Shown: positions 50,572 to 62,300 of the stretch, in pieces
Numbering within the stretch: position 1 is the first letter of the stretch
Layout of the letters: the number at the start of each line of letters is the position of its first letter
DNA from: Rhynchopus euleeides
Taxonomy: Eukaryota > Euglenozoa > Diplonemea > Diplonemida > Diplonemidae
Assembly (NCBI GenBank): GCA_963210315.1
Contig: OY723258.1
Location: 1,116,001-1,180,000, forward strand
Reading direction: 5' to 3'
DNA: 64,000 nt
Made by a program: the position numbers and the translations under genes
Notes under the pieces: generated by a model
Databases searched by the model: none
Seen by the model: only the letters and a program-made list of their open reading frames with translations
What the model was told of the DNA's origin: nothing

Positions 50572-51006
50572 AGGGGGTGCTTCCCCGCATCACTTCCCTG
50601 GCCTGATGCGTGCCGACTACCCCCCAAGTGGGGCCCAGGTGGTGCGCCGTTGCCTGAAGTACGGGTGGGTGCCAGCCATAAAAGAGTGCGCACAGTGAGG
50701 GCCCTCATCCACCTCCATCCCCCGGCCCCTTGATGGATCAGGCATGTTCTTCATTGCATGATGCCCATACTTTTTGATCACAGCGCGAGGCGACATGCGA
50801 GGCCTGCTGAGCAGTGTCGTCAGGCCTGCCCAGCAGCGGGCGGGGTGCGACGTGCCGGGGTTCAGCTCAGCCTGATCCCTGTGCCGGCCGCGCTGGGTGT
50901 GTGGGGTGGGGTATGGGTGGGTGGGTGCCGCGGCGTCACTCGTGTGACGCTCCCTGGACTTGTGCACAATGACATGTACCACCAACAGGCAAGCGTGCAA
51001 CAAACT
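50572..51006. other. Intergenic
   Basis: Likely UTRs. ACCACCAACAG (AG 50987-50988) before the ATG at 51007 may be the leader acceptor. The open frame that runs through this region into the next gene has no protein character before 51007. Confidence 0.4.
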
Positions 51007-51975
51007 ATGAAGATGTCCTCCGCATTGGTGCTGCTGTGCGTGGCAACGGCACAGGCCTGCGACACCATCATTTCCCAGATCAACGAGGAGTGCGAGGGCG
51101 GTCTGATGCCCAACCCATGCGACGCCAAGGTCTGCGCCAAGGGTCTTGTGTGCAAGAAGAACGACCTCCTCACTGACGGACCTGGTGTGTGTGTCGAGGA
51201 GACGGCTGTTCCCGCCCCGTGCGGCATCATCTCTCAGATCAACGAGGAGTGCGAGGGTGGTCTGATGCCCAACCCGTGCGACGTCAGGGTCTGCGCAAAG
51301 GGTCTTGTGTGCAAGAAGAATGACCTCCTCACTGACGGACCTGGCGTGTGTGTCGAGGAGACACCTGTGCCTCCCCCGTGTGGCATCATCTCTCAGATCA
51401 ATGAGGAGTGCGAGGGCGGTCTGATGCCCAACCCGTGCGACGCCAAGGTCTGCGCCAAGGGTCTTGTGTGCATGAAGAACGACCTCCTCACTGACGGACC
51501 TGGCGTGTGTGTCGAGGAGACGGCTGTTCCCGCCCCGTGCGGCATCATCTCTCAGATCAACGAGGGGTGTGATGGGGGTCTGGTGCCGAACCCGTGCGAC
51601 GTCAGGGTCTGTGCAAAGGGTCTTGTGTGCAAGAAGAACGACCTCCTCACTGACGGACCTGGCGTGTGTGTCGAGGAGACACCTGTGCCTCCCCCGTGTG
51701 GCATCATCTCTCAGATCAACGAGGAGTGCGAGGGTGGTCTGATGCCCAACCCATGCGACGTCAGGGTCTGCGCCAAGGGTCTTGTGTGCAAGAAGAACGA
51801 CCTCCTCACTGACGGACCTGGCGTGTGTGTCGCGGAGACGGCTGTTCCCGCCCCCGTGTGCTCTGAGTGCCCGACTGGGCATGTGCAGTGCTGGTACTGG
51901 CAGTACCTTCTCGGGCGCTGTGCCCAGCCTGCGGGCTGCACCGGGGATGACGCCGTGTGGTGCATCGAGGCGTAA
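51007..51975 (+). CDS. Secreted Cys-rich protein with five 53-residue repeats
   Basis: A 322-residue protein with a clear signal peptide (MKMSSALVLLCVATAQA, cleavage likely before C). Five tandem repeats of exactly 159 bp start at 51064, 51223, 51382, 51541 and 51700. Each repeat has the pattern ISQINEECEGGLMPNPCD, VCAKGLVC, KNDLLTDGPGVCVEET, so six Cys per unit counting the linker PAPC/PPPC. Repeats alternate between two linker types (AVPAPC and TPVPPPC), which suggests a duplicated two-repeat unit. The end is a different Cys-rich tail (CSECPTGHVQCWYWQYLLGRC). It is probably an extracellular or surface disulphide-rich protein. No named family is recognised. Confidence 0.85.
   Translation: MKMSSALVLLCVATAQACDTIISQINEECEGGLMPNPCDAKVCAKGLVCKKNDLLTDGPGVCVEETAVPAPCGIISQINEECEGGLMPNPCDVRVCAKGLVCKKNDLLTDGPGVCVEETPVPPPCGIISQINEECEGGLMPNPCDAKVCAKGLVCMKNDLLTDGPGVCVEETAVPAPCGIISQINEGCDGGLVPNPCDVRVCAKGLVCKKNDLLTDGPGVCVEETPVPPPCGIISQINEECEGGLMPNPCDVRVCAKGLVCKKNDLLTDGPGVCVAETAVPAPVCSECPTGHVQCWYWQYLLGRCAQPAGCTGDDAVWCIEA
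51064..51858 (+). repeat. Five in-gene tandem repeats of 159 bp
   Basis: Units at 51064, 51223, 51382, 51541 and 51700 are near identical at DNA level, including synonymous sites. That implies recent expansion or gene conversion. Confidence 0.9.
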
Positions 51976-53217
51976 AGCATCCTGTGATGGGGTGGTGCTG
52001 TGACGCGCTGTGTGTTCGCTACATTGTGGGACTTATCCGCGTGCGGCGCTCTTTCTTGCGGGTCCTCCCCCACGTGCGGCAAGCTGTTGGCGTTGTGCCT
52101 GCCGCCGCCTTTCTCCGAAGTGTGTGGTGCCCTACTCTATTGCTGCACCATGTTTCTAGCGTGTGCAGGCACCCTGCGCACTGCACCGTGCCCCGCTGCT
52201 CTACTGCTACTAGTTGTGCGGTGCTCCCTCCCATCCCACCCCGCTATCTCGTGTGCTTCCCACGTGCCTCGCTTCCCTGCATGTGGTGGAGAGGCACGAC
52301 CAGGGCCAGAAGAGGATCCCATCAGACCTTCTGGCGCCGCTATAGTGCTGTGTGCCGGTGCCTGGCTTGCAAAGCTGACAAGGCGGCGAATGCGGTGACT
52401 GTGGCAGCGCCAAGCCAGTGCCCCGGCACCCTGTCTATTGTGCCTGTGGTCGCATCCTATACGCCCCACAGCATCCCGAGGCCCTGCCCCGGTGCCTGAT
52501 AGGCGTCCCTCTCTATTTTTAATTATCAACCCTCCCGTGCCCTTCCGTTCCGACTCGTGTTCTGTCGGCACTGCCCCCGCCGCACACCGACGCAGCGCTG
52601 CAGCTCAGCTGACTACGGCGGGCTGCCGCTGCGTGTGCGCCGTGGGCAGCTAGCATGTCCGCAAGGGATGCAGCAGCACCACGAACGGCACACTCTCCGC
52701 TCCCACTCCCCTGTGCTGTGCCATACAAGGCACGCTAGTCGTGTGGATGTCGATGTGACGATGTGCTTCACCCCCTGCCTCCCCCAGCCCCTGCCCTGCT
52801 TGCACCCTGCTGCTCCCGTCGCACTCACCCCACCCCCACCCCTGGCTGCCTCCCTTCCCAACACCACCCCACCCCCTGCAGTCTCCGTGCAGCCCTCCCA
52901 GCCCTGCAGCACTATGTCTGACGCATGTTGTCGCTATGCCGTGCGACTGGCTCACCCCAGGCGCGCAGGCTTGCCTTGGGCAGGGTTGGGAGGGGCAGGG
53001 GAGGGCACAGCGGTGCCACCCGCTGCTGGCATTGGGGGAGGGGGGAGGCAGTGTCGTCAGGCCTGCCCAAGCAGGTAGTGTATGGTTTGGGCTGAATTAA
53101 TATCGAAAAAAAATGAGAAGGCAGTGCCAGCACTCCCTGCCGGCACTGCTTGGAATATCTTCTATCTGGCTCATCAGTCCAGCTTTTCACCCCCACTTAG
53201 CCGATCACACCACACAC
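51976..53217. other. Long spacer, no gene recognised
   Basis: GC-rich with pyrimidine-rich segments near 52760-52910. Several frames are open but carry scattered Cys, Pro and Arg typical of shadow translation. The end CACCACACACAG (AG 53218-53219) precedes the next ATG by 6 nt. Confidence 0.45.
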
Positions 53218-53225
53218 AGCAGGCT

Positions 53226-54956
53226 ATGGCCGCCATTAAGATCTTCGTGCGTTGCGAAGACCAAGACAATGACGATGCGGTGCTGCTGCATGTCGGCAGC
53301 GACATGACTGTGTCGGAAGTGATGCACGACGCCCTCCCTCTGCTGTACGCACGCGGGGCGGAGCCGCCGCTCAGCCACATGCAGCTCTGGCTGGACGGGG
53401 CTGACGGGCCTCTGAAGAACAGGTCGGTGTTCGCCAACCTTGGGATCAGGCGTGAAGACGCGACCTTTGTCCTCCGCGAGAAGCGGTGCACCTCCTCGGT
53501 CCCTGCAGACAGGGCTGCATCCTTCGCCCCTGCCCCGCAGCACCCCACAGGCGCAGAGACGCCCAGGCCGAGGGAGCCTTCCCGCCCTGCGGCAAGCATG
53601 AGCCCCAGCCCCCGTGCACAGGTCAGCAGCCCGCGCTATGCCCTGGCTGTGGAGCACCGCGACGGCGGCGCCGGCATCAGCGTCGCCACCCTCTGCAACG
53701 GGGAGGGCACGCATGCCGTGCACACCCCGAGGGGGCGCAGGTCCGTCAACACCGCCGCACGCGCCACCGACTCCAGCATGCTCGCCGTTGGGATGCCCCC
53801 TGTCCAGCCGGGCACCAAGCGCGACGACGGGCTGACCCTCCTCACCGGGAATGTACACTCCCCGCAGGACCCGCCGCGGTTCCGCCGGGTGCACCAGGCC
53901 AGCCCGCCGCACATGCGCACCACACGCGACGACTGGTGGGGCCACACCGGGGGCTACGGCTACGGCTCGCCGGACCACCTCACCGTGACGGAGAAGGGCT
54001 TCCCGCAGAAGAAGGCGACGATGCCCCTCCACTGCAGCAAGGCGGACCACCTGCAGACATCGACAAACGAAGTCCGCCTCGCCCAGGGCACTGCCGCCCC
54101 GCGTGCCGCGTCGCTGCCGCTGCTTGCGATGCACGTCGACAGCCCCTGTGGCAAGCGCCGCATCCGAATCCAGGATGACCAGCTCGACGGCACGCTGCAG
54201 CCCGACAGCGGGTGCGACCGCATCGATGGCAGGCGGCTTGCCGTGCCCCCGAAGGAGCCAGAGCGCCACACTGGGTATGGCCTGGGCCCCGGGCTGCGTG
54301 CGAAGATGACCCAAAGCAACATTGTCCTGGCTGAGGAGGACCCCGTCCACTACGCGCCGCAGCTGGCGCACAGCAGGACCTTCGCGTCGTCCGTCGGGGC
54401 GCTGATGGCTTCGGGCGACGCCCTGCCCTCCTCCCCTGCACCGGAGGAGGCGGCGGGGGGCAGCGCGCAGCGCAGGGGGCGCGCCTCGGCGTCGCTGCCG
54501 AGGCAGGCCTCGCAGGAGCCGCTGGCAGGCCCCGTGGTGACACCCGCCACCCCGTATGAGCTGCGGAGGATGCTGCTGGAGAAGGTGGCTCTGTGCGGCG
54601 GGCACGGCAGCACAGGCGAGATGCAGTATGCCTGGCGCCAGCTGTGCCAGGGGAGGGGGACGCTGAGGGCGGATGATTTCTGCGACGCGGTGTCCCGCGA
54701 GTTCCGCCTGAGCATCACACGCGACGACCTGGAGGGGATGGGCCACTCCGGGTCGCGCGTCAGCTTCAAAGACTTCTGCAGCCTCTGCAGCACCGATGGG
54801 GGCGATGAGAACCGCTTGCCCTCAGAGGAGGCCCGTGCTGCGGGCATCCGCTGCCACGGCATGGCGCATGAGTCTGCCCAGCGCAGCCTGCGTGCCCCAT
54901 TCGGTGTCGGGTCGGATGCTGTCCCGCCGCACCGTTCCATGCGGCGGGCGTTTTAA
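53226..54956 (+). CDS. Ubiquitin-like / EF-hand-like domain protein, unknown
   Basis: A 576-residue protein. Residues 1-~85 have the layout of a ubiquitin-like or DCX-like beta-grasp (IKIFVRCEDQDN, VLLHVGSDMTVSEVMHDALPLL, LSHMQLWLDGADGPLKN, SVFANLGIRREDATFVLRE). The middle (~90-430) is Pro/Ser/Arg-rich and disordered, with basic TPRGRRS- and RKMT-like islands. Residues ~440-525 look like a degenerate EF-hand pair (YELRRMLLEKVALCGGHGST, WRQLCQGRGTLRADDFCDAV, DLEGMGHSGSRVSFKDFCSL), where the loops lack some calcium ligands. A cytoskeleton- or flagellum-associated role is a guess. A leader acceptor lies immediately upstream. Confidence 0.65.
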   Translation: MAAIKIFVRCEDQDNDDAVLLHVGSDMTVSEVMHDALPLLYARGAEPPLSHMQLWLDGADGPLKNRSVFANLGIRREDATFVLREKRCTSSVPADRAASFAPAPQHPTGAETPRPREPSRPAASMSPSPRAQVSSPRYALAVEHRDGGAGISVATLCNGEGTHAVHTPRGRRSVNTAARATDSSMLAVGMPPVQPGTKRDDGLTLLTGNVHSPQDPPRFRRVHQASPPHMRTTRDDWWGHTGGYGYGSPDHLTVTEKGFPQKKATMPLHCSKADHLQTSTNEVRLAQGTAAPRAASLPLLAMHVDSPCGKRRIRIQDDQLDGTLQPDSGCDRIDGRRLAVPPKEPERHTGYGLGPGLRAKMTQSNIVLAEEDPVHYAPQLAHSRTFASSVGALMASGDALPSSPAPEEAAGGSAQRRGRASASLPRQASQEPLAGPVVTPATPYELRRMLLEKVALCGGHGSTGEMQYAWRQLCQGRGTLRADDFCDAVSREFRLSITRDDLEGMGHSGSRVSFKDFCSLCSTDGGDENRLPSEEARAAGIRCHGMAHESAQRSLRAPFGVGSDAVPPHRSMRRAF

Positions 54957-55257
54957 ATGGGGGGTGGTGGGTGGGTGGGTGGCATGTCTGCTGTCTACAC
55001 CGCTAGCCCTTCGCCTTGTTGTAATGCTATTGTACCTTGTTTCATGACTGCCGCTGCCTGTATCACACATAAAGCCAACCCCGGTGCCCAGATGCTCCCC
55101 CGGCGCTGCCGGTGCAGCGTGGCCACCGCTGCGCAAGCGTGCCCCATTTGCCCCGCCTCCGCCACCTGCCCCTCCCATCCTCATCACGGCGAGGCTCTCT
55201 CTGCAATGATTGCCTCCTTGGTCATCACCATCACACCACAGCCCTCCACAGGCAGCG
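54957..55257. other. Intergenic
   Basis: Short spacer; ACAGCCCTCCACAG (AG 55250-55251) is 6 nt before the next ATG, as in other genes here. Confidence 0.45.
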
Positions 55258-56568
55258 ATGTCTGCATGCGATGCAGGGGGGTGTGCGCCACACGAGGTGG
55301 GGCTTGTGACGCTTGTCGATGCTCTCTCCAAGATCCGCGACCTTCGGACGGACCATGCCGGGCGGGAGCAGGCGTATGAGTCAACCATCGACTCGCTGAA
55401 GGATCGCATCTCAGCACTGAAGGATGAGCATCTGGCGGAGATGAAGAAGATGCGCAACGTTGCACGCCAGCGCGAGTCTGTTCTGATGGATGAGATCAAC
55501 CCGGACCGCGTGCGGAGCTGTGTCGAGGAGGAGCTGCGTGCCGAGCACCAACGCACGGTGGACGGCCTGAAGGAACAGCTGAAGCAGGCCGATGCGCGTG
55601 CGCAGGAAGCGGAGGAGGAGGTGACCCGCCTGCGAGCACACATCGACACGCAGGAGAGCTCCACACTCATCGATCTGCAGCGCAGCGATGCCGAGCTGGA
55701 GCTGATGCGCCAGACACTCCTGCGCGAGGCGGAGGAAGGCGCTGCCCTGCGATGTGCCCTCTCACGCGAGCGCGAGCTGCTCAACCAGGAGCGGGAGGAG
55801 TGGCGAGCCAGCCAGGCTGAGGCAGCCGATGCCCTCGCAGCCTACCGCCAGCGCGCATCGAAGGCCGAGCTGAACGCCCGCTGGGTGTCGACGGTGGAGC
55901 AATCCCTGCAGATGAAGGGCATGGCTGCCAAGGCAGCCACCGCTGCAACAGAGCTTCTCCTGGAGCTGATCGAGGCCCTCCGTCTGTCCACAGGCCCTGT
56001 GCTGGTGGACGCGGTGCTCAACAAGACGCTGCGCTCCACACCCACCGTCTCGAGGGCTGTTGCTGCTGGGGTGGACGTGGCGCTGCTGCTGAGTGGAGGC
56101 CTCTCGGGCTTTAGCGAAGCGCGTGCCGCCGCAAACGCATCCAGCTCTCCGCAGTGTGACGGGCACGACGATGCGCGCAGCGCGAGCCGCTCCGTGTCGC
56201 ACTCCCCTACACAGCCTGCAGACATGGACCACTCGCTGGTGGAGGCTGCCTTCCTTGGTTCCCCTGCGTCGCAGCAACAGGATCTGGTTGACCGTGCACG
56301 GCAGCAGCATGCAGACATCTCAGCCCTGCTGTCCGACCTCGACACGCAGTCGCGGAACGACCACGGCACCCCGCAGCACACACCTGCGCGCCGTGCCAGC
56401 GTGTCGCCGCATGTCCTGCCGCTGTCGGTGGGCAACCCCAACACCTCCCACCTCCTGAGCGCGAAGCGCTCGCCCCAGGCAAGGCGGCACCGGGGCTCCC
56501 GCAGCACATCAGCGGAGCGTCAGGTGCACAGCCCGAACCTTTCGCAGGCGTTCTATTCAGGGCTGTAG
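55258..56568 (+). CDS. Coiled-coil protein, unknown function
   Basis: A 436-residue protein. After a short N-terminus (MSACDAGGCAPHEVG) residues ~15-205 form long coiled coils (LVDALSKIRDLRTDHAGREQ, LKDEHLAEMKKMRN, EELRAEHQRTVDGLKEQL). Residues ~215-280 are a helical Ala/Leu-rich segment (AAKAATAATELLLELIEALR, VAAGVDVALLLSGGLSGF). The last ~150 residues are Ser/Pro/Arg-rich and disordered (RRASVSPHVLPLS, RRHRGSRSTSAERQ), with many likely phosphorylation sites. It resembles many structural proteins of protist flagella and basal bodies, but no orthologue is recognised. There are no membrane segments that convince. Confidence 0.65.
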   Translation: MSACDAGGCAPHEVGLVTLVDALSKIRDLRTDHAGREQAYESTIDSLKDRISALKDEHLAEMKKMRNVARQRESVLMDEINPDRVRSCVEEELRAEHQRTVDGLKEQLKQADARAQEAEEEVTRLRAHIDTQESSTLIDLQRSDAELELMRQTLLREAEEGAALRCALSRERELLNQEREEWRASQAEAADALAAYRQRASKAELNARWVSTVEQSLQMKGMAAKAATAATELLLELIEALRLSTGPVLVDAVLNKTLRSTPTVSRAVAAGVDVALLLSGGLSGFSEARAAANASSSPQCDGHDDARSASRSVSHSPTQPADMDHSLVEAAFLGSPASQQQDLVDRARQQHADISALLSDLDTQSRNDHGTPQHTPARRASVSPHVLPLSVGNPNTSHLLSAKRSPQARRHRGSRSTSAERQVHSPNLSQAFYSGL

Positions 56569-56880
56569 CCTGTGGGGCAGCCAGGTGGGGGTGGTGCTTT
56601 AGAGTTAGACTCGTAGAGAGCGTGGAAACGGCTTTCAGATGTAGAGAGAGGCCTGGGGGGGGGGGGGGCTGGTGGGGGTGGGGTAGAGATAGATAGGTCT
56701 GTTCGGACTAACACACACACAGCCCGCCGCCTCCCCACCCCCACACCCCCCTCTCCTGCCCCCCCCCCCCCCCCAAACACCATCTTGCCACACCCCTCCT
56801 GCACTGCTGCACCCTCCATCCACCTTCTTTCCAGGACCGCACACTGCACGGGGCTGTGCGCCCTGGCAGCAGCAGGACCA
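56569..56880. other. Intergenic
   Basis: Contains poly-G (56656-56668) and poly-C (56760-56774) tracts. CTTCTTTCCAG (AG 56833-56834) is a candidate leader acceptor before the ATG at 56881. Confidence 0.45.
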
Positions 56881-59311
56881 ATGTCAGACGGCGCCCCTGA
56901 CGCTGCGCCGTCTGAGGGCCAGCCCCAGCCAGGCGCCTCCCCTCGCCCTGCGTCCTGCGAGGGCAGCAACGAGGGTGCGTCGCCCACAGACCCCGCAGCA
57001 GACCCGCCTGCAGAGGCTGGCGGCAGCGGCGCCGCCGCCGCCGCCGCCGCGCAGGACCCCCCGGAGCAGCGCAAGCGGAAGAAGAAGAAAAAGAAGAAAA
57101 GGCGCCGCAGCAGCGCCAGCAGTGCCGGGGAGGCCGGCGGCCGCAGCACACCCCCACACACCGACGCTGCTGATGATGCCGCAGAGGGCGGCGGGGATGA
57201 CGGCCCACACCCCACCCCAGCGCTGCCCAGCGAGTGCGAAGGGGAAGCTGAAGCCGAAGCCGATCCCCCCGCTGACGCCGCCTCCCTGCCTGCTGTGGGC
57301 CACGCTCTGCCTCCTGAGCCTGCACCTGCGCCTTGCTGTGCAGCTGCAGCTCCGTCGTGTGAGGAAGGCGAGACAGCACCAGAGGGGGCAGGGCAGCAGG
57401 CAGGGGATCCCGAGGGCGGCGGAGGGCAGGAGCAGGACACCGAGACAGGGCAGGCAGAGGGTGTGGACGGTGCAGAGGAGGCACAGCCCGCATGCCCTGC
57501 CACGCCCGGCACACCCCCCCAGGAGAGCAGCCCGCCTGCAGGCCCTGCAGAGGACCCCGCTTCCGGCCTGCCTGAGGGTGCGCGCGTGGGACGGGAGGGC
57601 AGCTGCAGCGCAGGGGGCAACACCGGCACACCCCCCGACACACCCTGCGCCACCACCACCACCCTGGCTGACGCAGGCGCGCCGCACGAGGTGTATACCT
57701 CCCCATCGCAGCTGCCTCCGGCAGCTGCGGCACTGCCGAGCTCCCCGGCAGCGGCGCCACCCCCTTCGGCAGCTGCGCTGCCTCCACCCGAGGAGGAGGC
57801 AGGGGTGCCGCTGCCTGCAGCAGCGCCCTGCCCCCCCGCGCCAAGCCCAAGCCACCCTGCTGCGCCCCCCGAGGCAGACGACGACGCGGTGGAGGCCACA
57901 GAGGCAGCGGCAGAGGCGGAGCCCGCTGGGCCTTCAGAGCTGGACACGGCAGCACCCGCGCCGGAGGCTGCTGTGAGCCCAGCCTGCAGCACCGCCGGCA
58001 GCAGCCCCCAGGCGGGGGTGGATGCGGGGACAGAGGAGGTGTACAGCAGCGACCCGCCGGAGCCCGGCGGCACCCTGTCGCCCTGCAGCTCGCAGGGCGG
58101 GCTGCCGCCCCTGCCTGAGGATGCAGCGCATGGGATGCCTGCAGAGGCTGAGGGTGTGTGCGTGCCGCAGGGATGCAGCGACATGAAGCCTCCCCTCGGG
58201 GCTGGGGATGGGGCGGGGCTGCTGCCGGACCTGACGTCGGGCGGCGCGCCTGTCTACAGCGACAGTGATAGTGACAGCGATCTCAACGGCATGGAGGACG
58301 CGCGGGCGGCCCTCCGTGCCCTGGCCAGCGGGGGCTGCGCGGCGGACGGGAGTGACAGCGACATGGCCTGCTCGCCCGATGAGGGCGACGAGGCGTGCCA
58401 AGCCAGCCAGATCTGCGTGGCAGGCAGCTCCGCTGTGCTGCAGGGGGGGTGTGGGCCACCCCTGCTGGACACCTCGCCGACCGGGTCGCCTGCCTCCTTC
58501 GACCACTCCCGTCTGAGCGCGTCGCCGACGGGGATGCGGTCGCACGACGCGCAGGAGAGCTTCGGGTTCTCCGAGGTCAGCTTCACGGCGAGCGACAGGC
58601 TGGCTCTGGAGAGGGAGGCGGACGGTCAGGACGACAGCGACTTCGCCATGTCCCCCATGCTCACCTCAGACGAGATGCAGGGGGGCGCTGCCTTTGCTGA
58701 GGAGTGCCACACCCAGCACGACCAGCAGCAGGCCCCTGCAGAGCCACCCGGCACGGCGGAGACTGCGCAGGCTGCGCCACAGCCCACACTGCCCTCGCCT
58801 CCCGCGCCTGCTGTGGCGGATGCAGCGGCACCAGAGGCGCCTGCTGCCGAGGCGGCATCCCTGGGCTGCGTGGAAGCCCCGGAAAGCCCTGCCGCTGATG
58901 CTGTGCCTCCCAGCCCGACGCAGCCACCACCCGCGTTGGATGCAGCACAGCCAGACACACAGAGCCCCCCTGCCGATACCGAAGGCCTGCAGCACGCAGC
59001 GGAGGAGGTGGTGGCGTCGGCGCTGGCGCTAGCGGTGTCCATGATGCCATGCCCTGAAGGCCCTGAGGATGTGCCCGACGTCTCGCAGGCAGGAGGTGAC
59101 AAGGCAGAGCCCCCAGCCTGCCCTGCCAGCCCAGACGCAGCACCGCCGTCGCCCTGTGCGGACCCTGCAGCGGGTCCTGCTGTGCCGTGCCCTGAAGGCC
59201 CTGAGGATGTGCCCGATGTCCCGCAGGCAGCCGGAGGTGGCGAGCCAGAGCCCCCAGCCTGCCCTGCCAGCCCAAGCGTGGCAGAGCCCCTACCCTGCGG
59301 GGGCACTCCAC

Positions 59312-59342
<31 letters not shown>

Positions 59343-62300
59343 AGGCGCAGGCCACGCCTTCCCACCCGAGGTGCTCGTCGATGACCCTGAGCTGGGTGAC
59401 GAACACTTCGCGTCGCCCGCCCCTGCAGCGGCGGCAGCGGGTGCAGGGCTGCCCCCACTCTCCCCGCTGCTGGAGGGGCGTGACCCGCACCTCACGCTCA
59501 GCTCGCAGCTTTCCGGCCTGCCGCACAGCGCATCAGAGTCGACGCCTGGCTACGACAGCGCCATGGCGGACTCCCTGGGGCAGTCCCACGAGGTGCGCCA
59601 CCTCGTCCTCGAGGGGACGCATGTCAACACCTCCCCGAGCGCCGACGAGAGTGTGGATGCCATCCAGCTGTGCGACCTCTACTCTGCAGACGGTGCCGCA
59701 GCGTGCGACGTGGATGTGTCTGACGTGTCGGGGGACCTGGACCTCGACAGCGCAGAGATGGACGCCTACCTCCGGAGCATCCGCGTGTCGACCCTCGTGC
59801 CCCCCAGCGAGGCCTCCCCGGTGCAGGTGAAGCCGCAGGCAAGGCAGAAGAAGAGGCTGCCGCCACGCTATGTGCTGAACCTCGACAACACGTTTGTCAC
59901 ATTTCCGCACAGCAAGAGGGCCGCGAAGCGGCCCGCATCCCGCCGGCTGTCAGCAGGGAGGTTCACCTTCCTACCGGCAAGGTCGAAGCGCAGCACGAGC
60001 AACGCGTGTGCCCAGCACCGCCCCTCCTGCCACCTCGAGGATGCTGCTGTGGCTGCGCAGGAGCGTGCCCGCCACGCCGTGGTGTTGGGGGATCCGCCCG
60101 TGCCCTTCGCCTGCGAGGAGGAGGGACGGATGTCGGTGTCGTCCTTCGTGAAGTTCCACTCCGCAGAGCTGGCACGGCAGAAGGCGGTGCAGGCGGGGGG
60201 GCCCGGGAAACGCAAGGGGGGGCAGCGCGCCGGCGTGCGCCCCCTCGCGCCCCCGCTGGGGCGGGGGGCAAACACGCCCTCCCTGCTGGACAAGGCGTGG
60301 ATCCCGCCCGGGTCAGACGTGCATGCGTGCGAGATGTCTCCGGAGGAGCGCAATGTGCGCGACGCGAAGATCGGGGTGCTGTGGAGCAGAGGCGTGTCGG
60401 TGGAGTCTGCCCTGCACCAGCTGGGGTATATCTGGGACAGGCTGTTGATGCCGCAGAAGGACCGGACGGAGTTCAAGCGGCTGGTGAATGTTGCCCGCAG
60501 GGACTACGCGCAAGACCCGTCGCAGCGCGATGCGGAGATCCTCAAGCTCTTTACGAATGAGTCGCAGCGTCTGAGAGGGCAGCGCGACAGGACGCTCATT
60601 CTGTTGAATGCAATAGAGAGGCGCGAGCGGTGGCTCCGGTCGTTGCATGAGTTTACCGAATCCTATACGGCGCACAGGCGGTTCTACAGGGTGTCGGTGG
60701 TGAAGCGTGAGCTGGAGAGGCATCTGGGGAACCTGCAGCAGACGTCGCTCCTCGTGGTGGAGGCGCTGGCCGCGCTGCAGAGCCGTGGGTTGATATGCTC
60801 GTCGACGTATATGCCCTTCATGTGGAAGGGGCACAACTATTTGCTGAAGATGCGCAGCGACCTGCTGTTTGTGTACCACGGCCCCCTGCAGCCCTTCCTC
60901 AGGGTTAAGGTGGTTGACAACCCGCTGCTGCTGGACACCGTGCCTGCGCCACACCTGCCGCGGGTCGATAGCAAGACGCTGCGGAACAGGGTGTTCCTCT
61001 CGCGTATGGCGGCGCCCTTGCCAGGTGCCAACACTGCGGTGACGGGGAAGTTTATGAATGAGTATTTTCAGAACTGCACTGCTCAGGAGTATGCGAACCG
61101 CGATGATGTCCCAGAGGAAAAGCCGCTGTCGCCGCGTACGAAGGAGGCTGTGTGGAAGTTGGAGCAGTTCACCGAGATTGAGACGCTGCGCAGGGTTGCG
61201 GAGGAGGATGAAGCAGCGCGCCCCCGGCAGATCCGCATCTACTACATTTTTATGTGTGTACTGTCTCTGAAGCGGGCAACTGCCATACTCCGCCAGCGTG
61301 TCCGCGAACGCAAGGGTGCCTGTACGTTGCAAAAGTTCTATCGGAAAAGCGTCGCTTCACGTCTGCTGCGGCGCTTACGCAGGGAGAAGACTGCTGCAAC
61401 CACCATCCAAAAGTGGATACGGGGTGTGATGGCACGGCAGAAGTTTGTCATTAACTACGCACGCTTCCACTCTGCGCGCACCATCCAGTGTGTGTGGCGG
61501 CGGCGGAGTGCCCGGCGTCAGCTGGAGAGGCTGCGGGACCGGCATGTGGCGTGTGTGACGCTGCAGCGGTACTGCAAGAAGCAGCTGGTACGCACCAAGA
61601 TGCGCAGCATCCTGCACCGCAACACAGCGATGCGGCTCATCCAGCGCAACACGCGCCGCTTCCTCGCTGTGCGGGAGGTGGAGTGGCGCCGCAACATCCT
61701 GCACAGCGCTGAGACGATACAACGTGCCTACCGGTGCCATCTGGGCAGGATGCGCCTCAGGCAGCTGCGCATGGAGCGCGTTGCAGCTGTGTTCATCCAG
61801 AAGCACTTCCGCGGCTTAATCGGGAAGCAGAAGACACGCCGCATGATCCAGGAGCGCGAGGGGGCACAGGTGATCCTGAAGCTGTGGCGCATCCACCGCA
61901 GCCGGCAGGAGGTTGTCCGCAGGAAACACCGCCGCAACTGCGCAACACGCATCCAGCTCGCATGGCGGTGCTTCCGGAGCCGCCGCTACGTCGCACAGCG
62001 CATACAGGACCATGCAGACCACCTGCAGCGCAGCATCGCCAGCTCCTGCGAGGTGGAGCTGGAGCGTGCCGCAGTGGTGATCCAATCCTTCTGGAAGGAC
62101 AGGAAGCACTGCGAGACGCTCCTCTCTGTCATGCAACGCAACAAGCAGGAGCTGGTGGATTTCCTCGCCCAGGAGCGCCACCAGAGGGCCATCATCATAC
62201 AATGCTGCATGCGGCAGTTCCTCGCACGCGCCATCGTCAAAGAGGAGCGCCGCCGCTACTACAGTGCACTGAAGATCCAGCGCAAGACACGCGACCGCCT

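Noticed and set aside
56553-58184. 543-codon minus-strand open frame rich in Ser, Gly and Ala opposite the IQ-repeat gene
   Set aside because: Mirror image of the Pro/Ala/Glu-rich plus-strand reading; it has low complexity and no start context.
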